A stretch of 64,000 nt of DNA from Rhodopseudomonas palustris (GCA_016215605.1 JACRJB010000025.1:217647-281646); one strand, 5' to 3'. Shown: positions 36,083 to 44,326, counted from the first letter of the stretch. Notes: generated from the letters alone by a model not told the origin. Numbers and translations: made by a program.

Positions 36083-37634
36083 TTTCGCGCTTGTTTCGAA
36101 GGAGCCGTACGATTTTCCTACGCAAGGCATCCTCTACGATCTCGCAGGTTTGGAGGTCGATGCCACCGGCTGGGGGTGGCAGCTCAATCACCCCGTCCGC
36201 AATCTCAGCCTTAATTTTCACCAGCTCAAGATCAAACCCGGCACTATTCTAAGTGCTATCGCCGCCTTCTTGGCCGACAAAATCGCGGATGCGTCGCCAG
36301 ATCACGTGAGAAACACGTTCGAAGCACTCACATACATTCATAAGTGTGAGCACATCCGAATGTGCATTAAGACCGGGGCGGATGTTGACGAGCGCGTCAT
36401 CGCCGAACTGCGTCACATGCCCAATTTCGCAGAGTCGCGCCTTCACTACATCCGCGACTGGTACCTGTGGTGTGCCGATCAGGGTCTTCTGCAATTCACC
36501 GAACAGACTGCTGAAAGGCTCGAGGAGCTTTCGATCCCCGGCAACCCCACTGGGGAAGCCGTTCGTACTCGGGACCCTTTGAAAGGCGCCTTCGACGAGT
36601 TCGAGTTCACTGCGCTCAAGACCAAGCTGAACGCCACCGGCCGCGAAGTGCTGACGGCAATGGAATACGCATTGCTATGGCTTGCGATCGCGCTCGGCTG
36701 CAACCCTCTCGCCTATGCACTCCTGCGCGAAGAGGATTTCAAGCCGATGAAGGATGTCGAAACCGACCACATCTATCCGCAACTGCATGTGCCCCGCATC
36801 AAAAAGGGAAACACCCACTACCGATCGCAATCTCACGAAAAGATGCTCAACGACATCGTCGGCAGCGCCGTGACCAGCCTCATCCTCGCCAATCAGGCCT
36901 CCCGTGAGCAGCAGCAGTGGCCGGAAGGCTGCGCATACCCGCTGTTTCCCCGATTTTCGATCGATGAAAGCCGATCCGAGGGGCCTTACCGCGAATTCGC
37001 CATGCATCTCCGATCGGAAGAGATCTCGCCCATCCTGCAGAGTGCGGTAGACAAGCTCGGGGTGAAATCTCACCGCACCGGCGACTGGCTCAAGGTCAAC
37101 GCCCGTCGTTTCCGCAGGACCTACGCGACGCGGGCAGTCGAGGAAGGTGTGAGCCCGATGGAGCTCGCGGTCATGCTGGATCACTCGGATCTCGGCACGG
37201 TCATGGTCTACTTTGAGACTCGGGCGTCCCAGGTATTCCGCCTCGATGCCGCCGTCGCCGTCAAGCTCGCACCGCTCGCCGACGCGTTCATGGGGCGCAT
37301 CGTTCGTGACGAGGCCGAAGCCGTGAACGGCGACGATCCTTCCAAGCGCATCCCTTGGTACCGACGGCACAAGGAGAAGCCCATCGAGAAGGCAGGCAAC
37401 CTCGGGACCTGCGGCTCCGGTCCATGCGGCCTGCGCGCACCCATGAGCTGCTACACCTGTTTTCGCTTCCAGCCTTGGAAAGATGGGCCCCATCGCGAAG
37501 TCCTCGACTGGCTCTGCTTGGAACGGGAGCGGAAACAGGAAGACAGGCTCGATCCCCAAATGGTGAAGCTCCATGACGCCACGATCTTCGCGGTGGCCGC
37601 CGTCGTGCGTGCCTGCGAAGGAGAAACGACATGA
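36075..37634 (+). CDS. Tyrosine recombinase B of the element, box I arginine missing
   Basis: 519 aa, with its ATG overlapping the stop of recombinase A (ATGACTGA). The catalytic domain keeps box II VNARRFRRTYATR (about 341-353) and LDHSDLGTVMVYFETR with His370 and Tyr379. Where box I should give G-x-R it reads LAIALGCNPLAYALL, so the first catalytic Arg (position about 210) is Asn-Pro. A C-terminal cysteine cluster, CGSGPCGLRAPMSCYTC, followed by FQPWKDGPHREVL, looks like the zinc-binding tail known in recombinases of multi-recombinase transposons. It may be a catalytically weak or structural partner of A and C. Confidence 0.82.
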   Translation: MTDFALVSKEPYDFPTQGILYDLAGLEVDATGWGWQLNHPVRNLSLNFHQLKIKPGTILSAIAAFLADKIADASPDHVRNTFEALTYIHKCEHIRMCIKTGADVDERVIAELRHMPNFAESRLHYIRDWYLWCADQGLLQFTEQTAERLEELSIPGNPTGEAVRTRDPLKGAFDEFEFTALKTKLNATGREVLTAMEYALLWLAIALGCNPLAYALLREEDFKPMKDVETDHIYPQLHVPRIKKGNTHYRSQSHEKMLNDIVGSAVTSLILANQASREQQQWPEGCAYPLFPRFSIDESRSEGPYREFAMHLRSEEISPILQSAVDKLGVKSHRTGDWLKVNARRFRRTYATRAVEEGVSPMELAVMLDHSDLGTVMVYFETRASQVFRLDAAVAVKLAPLADAFMGRIVRDEAEAVNGDDPSKRIPWYRRHKEKPIEKAGNLGTCGSGPCGLRAPMSCYTCFRFQPWKDGPHREVLDWLCLERERKQEDRLDPQMVKLHDATIFAVAAVVRACEGETT

Positions 37635-39565
37635 ACGTCCACGCCCTACCCGACCTCCAGCTTCTCGATGCAAGATCCGCGCTGGAGGCGCTGACGACAC
37701 GGGCTCGCGCGCTAGGGTCTTTCGGAAAGGACATCGTCTTCGACGAGCCTATCTGGGACCTTTCTAACGTGAAGCGGGCCGTCCCCTCGGCGGCTCAAAC
37801 AGCTCGTCTCTTCTTCACCCGCCATACGCTGCGGGAAACCAGAAGTATGGAAGGCCGCGAAGCGTTTCGCACCGACTTCGCCAACCTGATCAAATCGCTG
37901 ATCGTGTTGCGCGAGTTGTCCCGAAAGTCCGGACCGGACATCTACAAGAAGTTGCTGCAGGCGTCGCGACACCTGTACGAGACGCTCTCTGACCGGGATT
38001 TTGACCCGGGGAGCATCACTTCGGAAGATTTCGTGGCCGCAGCCACAGCCATCTCCAAGCAGGAGGGCGCAACGAGAAAATCCCAAGGCGATCGACTGGA
38101 AGAGATCGCCGCCTTCATCAACAAACACGGGCTTTCGCGCTTCCGTATCAGCTTCCGCAGCAACGTCGTCCGCATGGAGCGGGACAACCGGACCAGCGAC
38201 AGCGCCAAACTGGCAAGGGCCAAAAAGCTTCCATCCGAAGAGGTCATCGACGCCGTCATCGCGATGAGCAACGAGGTCCGTAACAACGGCGACGACGCCG
38301 ATATCCTGCGGGCTTCGGTCATCGAGGTGATGTTGTCGGCGCCCTGGCGCATCAACGAACTACTCAGCGGCCCTCACGACTGCCTGCGAAAGGGCCAGAA
38401 GACCGATCCGCAGACCGGCGAACGGTCCGACGCGTACGGTCTCAACCACCTGGGATCGAAGGGCGCCGACGACGACGTCAAATGGTTTCCGACCCCCATG
38501 GTCGATGTCGCCTTGCGCGCCCTCGACGACATCCGACGGATCACGCAGCCTGCCAGGAATATCGCTGAGTGGATGGAGGCCCATCCGGGCCGGGCCCATC
38601 TTGCCGAACCGTGGCGCCTCGGTGATCCGGAGATGTACCTTACGATGAAGGACGTCGCCGATGCTCTCGGCCTCGCGAGCAAGGAAGCCGCCACGTACTG
38701 GCTGGCTGCCCACAAGGTCGATCGTTTCAAGCGCGACCACCGCTTCTGGTGTCGTCTTGCAGATCTCGAAGCCGCCGTCGTGGCGAGCCAGCCCGTCCTT
38801 GCACCCGGCTCGCCGCCATTGTCCAAATATCTGTTTCTGGTGCCGGATCACTTCTTCCGAACCGACATGGCAACAGTCCATCCGATCATCAAAGTCGTCG
38901 GCATCGCCCAGATTCATTGCTTTCTTTCGACAGCAGGAAAGCACAAATCCGTCTTCGAGCGTCTGGGCATCGCGGACGCCGAGGAACGTCCCTACGTGGT
39001 GACCACCAAGGCATTTCGGCACTACCTCAACACTATCGCCCAAGAGGGTTGCCTGCCCCAACTCGACATCGCCCGCTGGAGCGGACGCAAGCGCGTCGAA
39101 CAGAATGCCGCATACAACCATACCGGTGGCGTACATCTGGGGAAACAGCTGCGATCGATGCTCGATACGGGCCACGTGGACGGGCCCATCGCTGCTACCG
39201 TCGATGCGCTTCCGCTCGCCGACCGCGACCGGTTCTTGAAGTCCCGCTTCGCTACCGCCCACACGACGGACATCGGCGTCTGCATCCAGGACTGGAGCAT
39301 GGCACCCTGCCCAAGCCATGGCGCCTGCGCAGGCTGCGGCGACCATCTGGTGATCAAGGGCAATGAGACCCACAAAGGCCGCGCCGAACGCCTCCTGGTA
39401 GAGCATGAGACCATGCTTGCATTGGCCAAGGCGGAGATGGACTACGGCAACTCTGGCGCCGGCCCCTGGGTGGAGCACACTGAAAAAATGGTCAATGGCT
39501 TGAAGAAGACGATCGCCGTGCACGCCGATCCGGACACGCCGGACGGGACCTTAGTCCAGGTTTGA
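37631..39565 (+). CDS. Tyrosine recombinase C of the element, with internal excisionase-like HTH
   Basis: 644 aa; the ATG overlaps the stop of B (ATGA). Catalytic features: box I VMLSAPWRINELLSG with Arg240, box II TTKAFRHYLNTIA with Arg463, ARWSGRKR with Trp483 in the second His position, and AAYNHTGG with Tyr495. Between the boxes, residues about 336-385 read YLTMKDVADALGLASK, then YWLAAHKVDRFKRDHRFW and LADLEAAV. This is the pattern of a MerR/excisionase-type winged helix-turn-helix. A cysteine set near the end (CIQDWSMAPCPSHGACAGC) suggests zinc. Size is close to Tn554 TnpB. Confidence 0.82.
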   Translation: MNVHALPDLQLLDARSALEALTTRARALGSFGKDIVFDEPIWDLSNVKRAVPSAAQTARLFFTRHTLRETRSMEGREAFRTDFANLIKSLIVLRELSRKSGPDIYKKLLQASRHLYETLSDRDFDPGSITSEDFVAAATAISKQEGATRKSQGDRLEEIAAFINKHGLSRFRISFRSNVVRMERDNRTSDSAKLARAKKLPSEEVIDAVIAMSNEVRNNGDDADILRASVIEVMLSAPWRINELLSGPHDCLRKGQKTDPQTGERSDAYGLNHLGSKGADDDVKWFPTPMVDVALRALDDIRRITQPARNIAEWMEAHPGRAHLAEPWRLGDPEMYLTMKDVADALGLASKEAATYWLAAHKVDRFKRDHRFWCRLADLEAAVVASQPVLAPGSPPLSKYLFLVPDHFFRTDMATVHPIIKVVGIAQIHCFLSTAGKHKSVFERLGIADAEERPYVVTTKAFRHYLNTIAQEGCLPQLDIARWSGRKRVEQNAAYNHTGGVHLGKQLRSMLDTGHVDGPIAATVDALPLADRDRFLKSRFATAHTTDIGVCIQDWSMAPCPSHGACAGCGDHLVIKGNETHKGRAERLLVEHETMLALAKAEMDYGNSGAGPWVEHTEKMVNGLKKTIAVHADPDTPDGTLVQV

Positions 39566-40071
39566 GATCCGATGATCCAGCAATTATCGTCTGTGCGGAG
39601 ACTGCCGGCGTGAGCAAGTCCCTCCTTCCCGAACTTCTCGAGGCTCTCGAAGCCTACCTCGACGAGCGCGCGCGGACCTGGCTCGACCAGGTCGGCGATC
39701 GTCAGCCGACGCTGCCGTCCACCTCAGACGGCAAGGTCAACGTGCGGGCCATCATCACCGCCTTGGGTCGACCGCAGTCGCAGGAGCAGCACCTCTTCAA
39801 GAAGTCCGAATTGCGCGCCGCCATCAACGCCGTCGCCGGCGAACAGGGTCTGAAGGCGATCGGCGACCGGCTGCGCGAACAGGACCTCGACAAGGAGGTC
39901 GTCGCAAAGATGCGCCGGACCAACATGCGCTCCGGCGAACTGTCCAAACTGGTGGCCGAACAGGCCTCCGTCATCGAACGGCAGCGCCGCACGATCGAGA
40001 GCCTCCGCGAGCAGATGCGCATGTTCGAGGAAACGGGCCAGACGCTGCGGACCCGCCCGGTGCTGCCGTGA
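39562..40071 (+). CDS. Small coiled-coil accessory protein of the element (TnpC-like position)
   Basis: 169 aa from a TTG at 39562 that overlaps the stop of recombinase C (TTGA). An N-terminal helical region (GVSKSLLPELLEALEAYLDER) leads into a Lys/Arg-rich middle. The C-terminal helix runs about residues 120-160 (SKLVAEQASVIERQRRTIES, then LREQMRMFEET) with heptad spacing. In Tn554 a small coiled-coil protein, TnpC, follows the two recombinases and sets orientation or efficiency of transposition; the location here is equivalent. Sequence relation to TnpC is not claimed. Its stop overlaps the helicase GTG (GTGA). Confidence 0.75.
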   Translation: MRSDDPAIIVCAETAGVSKSLLPELLEALEAYLDERARTWLDQVGDRQPTLPSTSDGKVNVRAIITALGRPQSQEQHLFKKSELRAAINAVAGEQGLKAIGDRLREQDLDKEVVAKMRRTNMRSGELSKLVAEQASVIERQRRTIESLREQMRMFEETGQTLRTRPVLP

Positions 40072-42305
40072 GGATCACCGTCGACAGCATCGTCTCCGAG
40101 CGGCCGTACGGCATCATCTTCGCCGGCACGGTCAACACCGGGCAACGCCTGCGGGTGCGGGCCTCGCTCGATAATCTGTTGGGCATTCCCACGGCCGGCG
40201 ATACCTGGGAGATCGACGGCGAGATCCGCCAGTCGTCGTTCGGCCCCCAGATCGCCGCCACGGCGGGGCGCCGGATCCTGTCCTCGGGCCACCTGATCAG
40301 GCAATTCCTGGCAAGCCACGTCCCCGGGGTGGGCCAACTGCGGGCAGGCCGGCTGTGGGACGCGTTCGGCGAGAACCTCGGCGAGATGCTGGCGACCGAA
40401 GACATGTTGGACGAGATCGGTGCGATCATGTCGCCTGACAAACCCGTCCTCGGTCAGCGCCTGGCGTTGCTCGTCACGTCGGCGTGGAAGGCTGCCAGGG
40501 GCGAGGCGGAGCTCGTCAACTGGCTCGACAGGCAGGGCGTGCGTGACATCGCCGTGGTCCGCCGTCTGCAGCGCGTGCTCGGCGATACGGCCGCCCAGGT
40601 GCTGGCCGCCAACCCCTACGTGATGGTGCCGCTGCTGTCGTGGAAGCGGATCGACGAACTGGGCCGCCGCCTGCTGCGCGAGGATGGCCGGGATCCGGCG
40701 ACCGATGCGCGCCGCCACGTCGGTGCCGCCGACGAAGCCGTCAAGCAGATGCTTCGACGCGGCGACACGGCATCGCGGGCCTCCGCTATCGAGGTCGCGG
40801 TCGCGTCCCTCCTCGATATCGACAAGGGGCGGACGGCGCCGGTCCTCGCCGCGGCGATCGCCAACGCCGCCGTGCTCGCCGACCGGGACCTGATGCGCGC
40901 GCCCGGCGCCGCCGGACTTGAGGACGCCCTGACGGCGCGCCTCGCCGCCCTCGCCTCCCGCCCCTTGGAAGCCCGTCTGAGCGCCATGGCGCCGAGCCGC
41001 TGGGCCGAACTGCTCGCGGACCTGACCGGTCCACACAAGCCTCTGGGCGAGGAACAGCGCGCAGCAGCGGTCGCGATGATGTCGCGGCCGCTGGCCTGCA
41101 TGATCGGCGGCGGCGGGACCGGCAAGACCTACACATGCAAGGTCGTCTGCGACCTCTGGACACATCTCGGCGGCGACGTCCTGCTGTGCGCGCTCGCAGG
41201 CAAGGCCGCGCTGCGCCTGTCCCGATCGACGGGACGGCTTGCCAAAACCCTGGCCCGGACCCTGGCCGAACTGAAGGAACGGCAGGATATCGAGGAGCGC
41301 CTGGCCGATCCCGAAACCACCAACGAGGAGGCCGACAAGGACCGCCGCAAGCTCGATGGGCTGAGCCAGATCACGGACCGCACCCTCGTCGTGATCGACG
41401 AAGCCTCGATGGTCGATCTGCCGACCCTCCACGCGATCGCCAGGCGCCTTTTTCCGGAAAGCCGGCTGCTGCTCGTCGGCGACCCGGCTCAGCTGCCGCC
41501 GATCGGTTTCGGAATCGTCTTCCACAAGCTGGTGAAGGATCCGTCGATCACGCTGCCGCTGACGCAGGTGCATCGGCAGGCGGCCGCGACCGGCATCCCC
41601 GCGGCGGCCGCCATCGTCCGCGCCGGCGACATGCCGGACTTCTCGACGTTCACCGGCGCCGGAACCGGCGTTTCGTTCGTCGACTGCCGTCCCGACGAGA
41701 TCGCCCAGGCCCTCGACGGTGTCGTCGCCAGGCTCGGCGACCCGGCCGGTCTTCTCGTCGTCACCGCGACCATCGCCGGCGCCGCTGGCGTCGAGGAGAC
41801 CAACGCCCGCTTCCACCGCCGTCACGTCGATGCCGGACAGGCCGAGATGAAGGGCTTCTTCGGCCGCAGCTTCTCCGTCGGCGAACCCGTGATCTTCGGC
41901 AAGAACGACTACCGGGCCGGCCTGTTCAACGGTCTGATGGGACGGGTGACCGCAATCGACCCCGGCAACCGGGAGATCGCGGTGGTGTTCGACGGCGACG
42001 CGCTGCCGAAAACGCTCGGCGCCGAGCACCTAGTCGATCTCGACCTCGCCTACGCCGTCTCCTGCCACAAATGCCAGGGCTCGAGCGCCGGACGGGTCGT
42101 GGTCCCGATCTATCCGAGCCGTGTCGTCGATAGGTCATGGCTGTACACCGCCATCACCCGCGCGGAACAGCAGGTCGTCTTCGTCGGAGACCGAGCGGCC
42201 TTCGCCACCGCTGTTGCGAAGCCTCCCGCTGCCGAACTTCGGACGACCGGATTCATGTGGCCGGCACCCTGCCAAGCGCCTGCGGACACCCGATCGATTG
42301 CTTGA
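40068..42305 (+). CDS. RecD/TraA-type SF1B DNA helicase carried by the element
   Basis: 745 aa from a GTG. An N-terminal region of RecD2 type is followed by an HhH-like segment (FLASHVPGVGQLRAGRLW). The helicase core has Walker A IGGGGTGKTYT (about 346), Walker B LVVIDEASMVDLPT (about 441), motif III LLLVGDPAQLPPIG, motif V/VI AYAVSCHKCQGSSAGRVV and LYTAITRAEQQVVFVGD. The usual Ser of VHKSQGS is Cys here. These are 5-3 DNA helicases of recombination or conjugation. No relaxase domain is present, so it is not a full TraA. Coupling to the recombinases suggests help in strand processing or replication of the element; a defence role is the alternative. Confidence 0.88.
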   Translation: MRITVDSIVSERPYGIIFAGTVNTGQRLRVRASLDNLLGIPTAGDTWEIDGEIRQSSFGPQIAATAGRRILSSGHLIRQFLASHVPGVGQLRAGRLWDAFGENLGEMLATEDMLDEIGAIMSPDKPVLGQRLALLVTSAWKAARGEAELVNWLDRQGVRDIAVVRRLQRVLGDTAAQVLAANPYVMVPLLSWKRIDELGRRLLREDGRDPATDARRHVGAADEAVKQMLRRGDTASRASAIEVAVASLLDIDKGRTAPVLAAAIANAAVLADRDLMRAPGAAGLEDALTARLAALASRPLEARLSAMAPSRWAELLADLTGPHKPLGEEQRAAAVAMMSRPLACMIGGGGTGKTYTCKVVCDLWTHLGGDVLLCALAGKAALRLSRSTGRLAKTLARTLAELKERQDIEERLADPETTNEEADKDRRKLDGLSQITDRTLVVIDEASMVDLPTLHAIARRLFPESRLLLVGDPAQLPPIGFGIVFHKLVKDPSITLPLTQVHRQAAATGIPAAAAIVRAGDMPDFSTFTGAGTGVSFVDCRPDEIAQALDGVVARLGDPAGLLVVTATIAGAAGVEETNARFHRRHVDAGQAEMKGFFGRSFSVGEPVIFGKNDYRAGLFNGLMGRVTAIDPGNREIAVVFDGDALPKTLGAEHLVDLDLAYAVSCHKCQGSSAGRVVVPIYPSRVVDRSWLYTAITRAEQQVVFVGDRAAFATAVAKPPAAELRTTGFMWPAPCQAPADTRSIA

Positions 42306-42441
42306 CTGATCCCCGGCGTCGCCCTCACGCGGCCCGTCCGGTGACGGCGCGCACAGCGCGCAAGGGAGGGTCCGCGCCGCAGGCGTGGATGCCCTTGCGC
42401 GCGAGCACGGCGGCGCCAGGGTCTTGAGCGGGAGGGAGATG

Positions 42442-42466
42442 CCGGGGATCCTTTCATGATCCCCGG
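42442..42466. terminator. Hairpin after the five-gene operon
   Basis: CCGGGGATC and GATCCCCGG form a perfect 9-bp stem around CTTTCAT, between the helicase stop and the nucleotidyltransferase. There is no long T-run, so it may be a weak terminator or a protein site. The same GATCCCCGG word also occurs right after the helicase stop (about 42308). The rest of 42306-42544 holds no gene. Confidence 0.5.
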
Positions 42467-42544
42467 TGAGCCTGAACAGACGCTTTCTGCGTCCCTACCT
42501 TGTTTTTCTACCGAAAATATACTATGTGTCATAATGAGGTAGAA

Positions 42545-43567
42545 ATGAGTCAGCTTGAACCCATTACCATGGACCGCGCCCAGATCCGGCATCTCGAAGA
42601 TGTCCGCGAACTGTGGGCCCGCTACGACATGGTCTCCTCGCTGCAGGAGCAGTTCAAGGGTGCGATGGGCTGGAAGAAGGTCGGCGCCGCCGAGTACCTG
42701 ACGACCTACTTCACCGATCCGATCACCGGCAAGAAGCACATGAACTCGCTGGGCCGGCGCTCTCCGGAGACCGAGTTCAAAAAGGTCGAATTCGACCGCG
42801 CCCGCGCCGAGGTCGACAAGGCCATGGCCGAACTGAAGCGAGACATCGAGCCGCTGATCCGGGTGGGCAAGGCGCTTCGGATGGGGCTGCTGGAGCCGAT
42901 CGCCGGCGATGTGTTGCGGGAGCTGTCCCGCAAGGATCTCCTCGGCGAAGACCTGATGATCATCGGCAGCGCCGGCCTGCATCTCTATGAGGCGGCCGCC
43001 GGCGCCCTGCTGCCGCGCTCGCTCATCGTCGAGGGCGACCTGGACCTGATGTCGTCGGCGGAGAGTCGCCAGGAAGCGATCGATGCCCTGCTTCCGGTCG
43101 TCCGCCTCGCGGACAAGTCCTTCGCCCTTCATGGCCCCTCCCGATCGTTGCGGACCGACAAGGGCTTCCGGGTTCACATCCACACCCGCCGCTCCATCGG
43201 CCGGGCCATCGATCAGCTTAACGGCGCCTCGGACGAACAGATCTCGGTGCTGCAGGAGATGATCAGGCTGGAGCCGGTGAAGGCGGTCGCGATCGCTCGG
43301 GACGGTATTCCCGTCGGAATGACCGGGATGGACCCCCGCGCCTTCGCGCTGACGAAGCACGCGATGGCCACGATGGACCCCGGAAGGGATGGCCCCGCCA
43401 CCCGCATATTCAAGGACCAGGCCTACGCCGTCGGCCGCCTGGTCGAGCGGTTCGGCTCGAGACCCTTCGAAGACTATCAGATGTCCGCCTTCCCCGCCTT
43501 CGCCGAGTCCATCGAGACCGGCGATCCGGAGGCCCAGGACGCCATCGGAAGATTCCTGCGGTTCTGA
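42545..43567 (+). CDS. GSU2403-family nucleotidyltransferase-fold protein
   Basis: 340 aa from the ATG at 42545, which has GAGG 7 bases upstream; the frame is open 15 codons further. N-terminal region LWARYDMVSSLQEQFKGAMGWKK. The nucleotidyltransferase core is IGSAGLHLYEAAAG followed by EGDLDLM, matching the G-S-x-A and D-x-D motifs of the pol-beta superfamily as found in the GSU2403 group. The usual third acidic residue is not evident (FRVHIHT in the expected place). An AT-rich stretch with a TATACT -10-like box (42518-42523) suggests its own promoter. Enzymes of this fold include MNT antitoxins and defence proteins; the target here is unknown. Confidence 0.78.
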   Translation: MSQLEPITMDRAQIRHLEDVRELWARYDMVSSLQEQFKGAMGWKKVGAAEYLTTYFTDPITGKKHMNSLGRRSPETEFKKVEFDRARAEVDKAMAELKRDIEPLIRVGKALRMGLLEPIAGDVLRELSRKDLLGEDLMIIGSAGLHLYEAAAGALLPRSLIVEGDLDLMSSAESRQEAIDALLPVVRLADKSFALHGPSRSLRTDKGFRVHIHTRRSIGRAIDQLNGASDEQISVLQEMIRLEPVKAVAIARDGIPVGMTGMDPRAFALTKHAMATMDPGRDGPATRIFKDQAYAVGRLVERFGSRPFEDYQMSAFPAFAESIETGDPEAQDAIGRFLRF

Positions 43568-43598
43568 CACCGCCCTTCGTACCGCGTGCGTGTATCGT

Positions 43599-44204
43599 AT
43601 GAGTGAGACCAGTTTCAGCTTCGGCGAACCGGTAGAATCAGCTTATCCGTCAGTTCCGAATCCTTCACCGGCGGAATTGATGGCGAAGCGGATTGTCGAC
43701 TCGTTGCCGCGCAAGGGCGCAGGGCGCATGCCGCCCGGGCCGCGGAAGAAAGCGCGTCCGGCAGCTCGCGGCATCCGCGTGATCCTCACCAGAGGCACCG
43801 TCGACAGTATCCGCAGCACCATCCTGGCTTGGCCTCACTCCAAAATCACCTGGGAAGCCATCCGCGCGGCCGTCAATTCGAAGCTAGGCACAGAGTGGAC
43901 GCGCCAGGCCCTCCAATCGCATGCCAAAATCAAGAAGGCCTACGCCGATACGAAGAAGCGCCTTCGTGAGGACCCAGATGCTGCCCCGAAGAAACGAAAG
44001 GCAACCACAAGGGACACGGTGGTCCCGGTGTTGCAGAGCCGGATTCGCTTCCTGGAAGACCGCGTAATCGAACTTGAGGGTGTCATCGAGGAATATGAGA
44101 GCAAATTCCTCCGCTGGCAGCGAAACGCGTATCTTGCGGGAATTCCGCTTTTGAAGCTGGATGGCACAGTACAAACTGTCGATCGCGGCCGAACCGACAA
44201 ATGA
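43599..44204 (+). CDS. Basic coiled-coil protein at the right end of the element
   Basis: 201 aa from the ATG at 43599, 31 bases after the nucleotidyltransferase. After a Pro/Lys/Arg-rich segment (KGAGRMPPGPRKKARPAARG) comes a helical region resembling a DNA-binding fold: ILAWPHSKITWEAIRAAVNS followed by GTEWTRQALQSHAKIKKAY. A C-terminal coiled coil (RIRFLEDRVIELEGVIEEYE) ends with LLKLDGTVQTV. Its TGA stop lies directly on the right-end repeat (44203-44216). I infer a DNA-binding accessory protein of TnpC/KfrA character, possibly the regulator or end-binding factor. No family is certain. Confidence 0.72.
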   Translation: MSETSFSFGEPVESAYPSVPNPSPAELMAKRIVDSLPRKGAGRMPPGPRKKARPAARGIRVILTRGTVDSIRSTILAWPHSKITWEAIRAAVNSKLGTEWTRQALQSHAKIKKAYADTKKRLREDPDAAPKKRKATTRDTVVPVLQSRIRFLEDRVIELEGVIEEYESKFLRWQRNAYLAGIPLLKLDGTVQTVDRGRTDK

Positions 44205-44216
44205 TCTCGTTTACAT
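44203..44216 (-). repeat. Right-end inverted copy of the TGTAAACGA repeat
   Basis: GATCTCGTTTACAT is the inverse of the left-end repeats (ATGTAAACGAGATC versus GTGTAAACGAAATC at the left). It overlaps the stop codon of the last gene. Degenerate TGTAAG-like words follow at 44261-44274 in AT-rich sequence before the CGTAGGT inverse at 44280-44286. Confidence 0.72.
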
Positions 44217-44326
44217 TTCAATTCGCAGAATCAATCTAATGCCCATAGAATATGGCCAACTTACATACTTACAATTATGACCTACGCTTTAGCCGTCTAA
44301 GGTTTCCGGTTCGAACCAACCACGCG

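Larger units (their letters stand above)
34630..44286 (+). mobile_element. Three-recombinase mobile element with RecD-type helicase and nucleotidyltransferase
   Basis: A foreign block of about 9.66 kb sits between hup and pepT, genes of an otherwise housekeeping region. It contains seven same-direction genes. The first five (three tyrosine-recombinase-like proteins, a coiled-coil protein, a RecD/TraA-like helicase) overlap each other by 4-8 bases. TGTAAACGA repeats lie at both ends in inverted orientation. CGTAGGT (34630-34636) and its inverse (44280-44286) are possible outermost ends, but exact borders need an empty site. No target duplication is obvious, as in Tn554-type transposition. Gene order recalls Tn554 (TnpA, TnpB, small coiled-coil TnpC) with an added third recombinase and cargo. 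By eye, the coding and end regions are less GC-rich than the neighbours. Confidence 0.85.

Noticed and set aside
43389..43598. N-terminal extension of the right-end coiled-coil gene
   Set aside because: Pro/Ser/Arg-rich translation antiphase to the nucleotidyltransferase; the ATG at 43599 lies just after that gene ends.
34258..44303. CGTCTAAGG occurring upstream of hup and right of the element, considered as a target duplication or att pair
   Set aside because: The left copy is on the far side of hup, so the two would enclose hup as well. The match is only nine bases and no clean flanking duplication exists.
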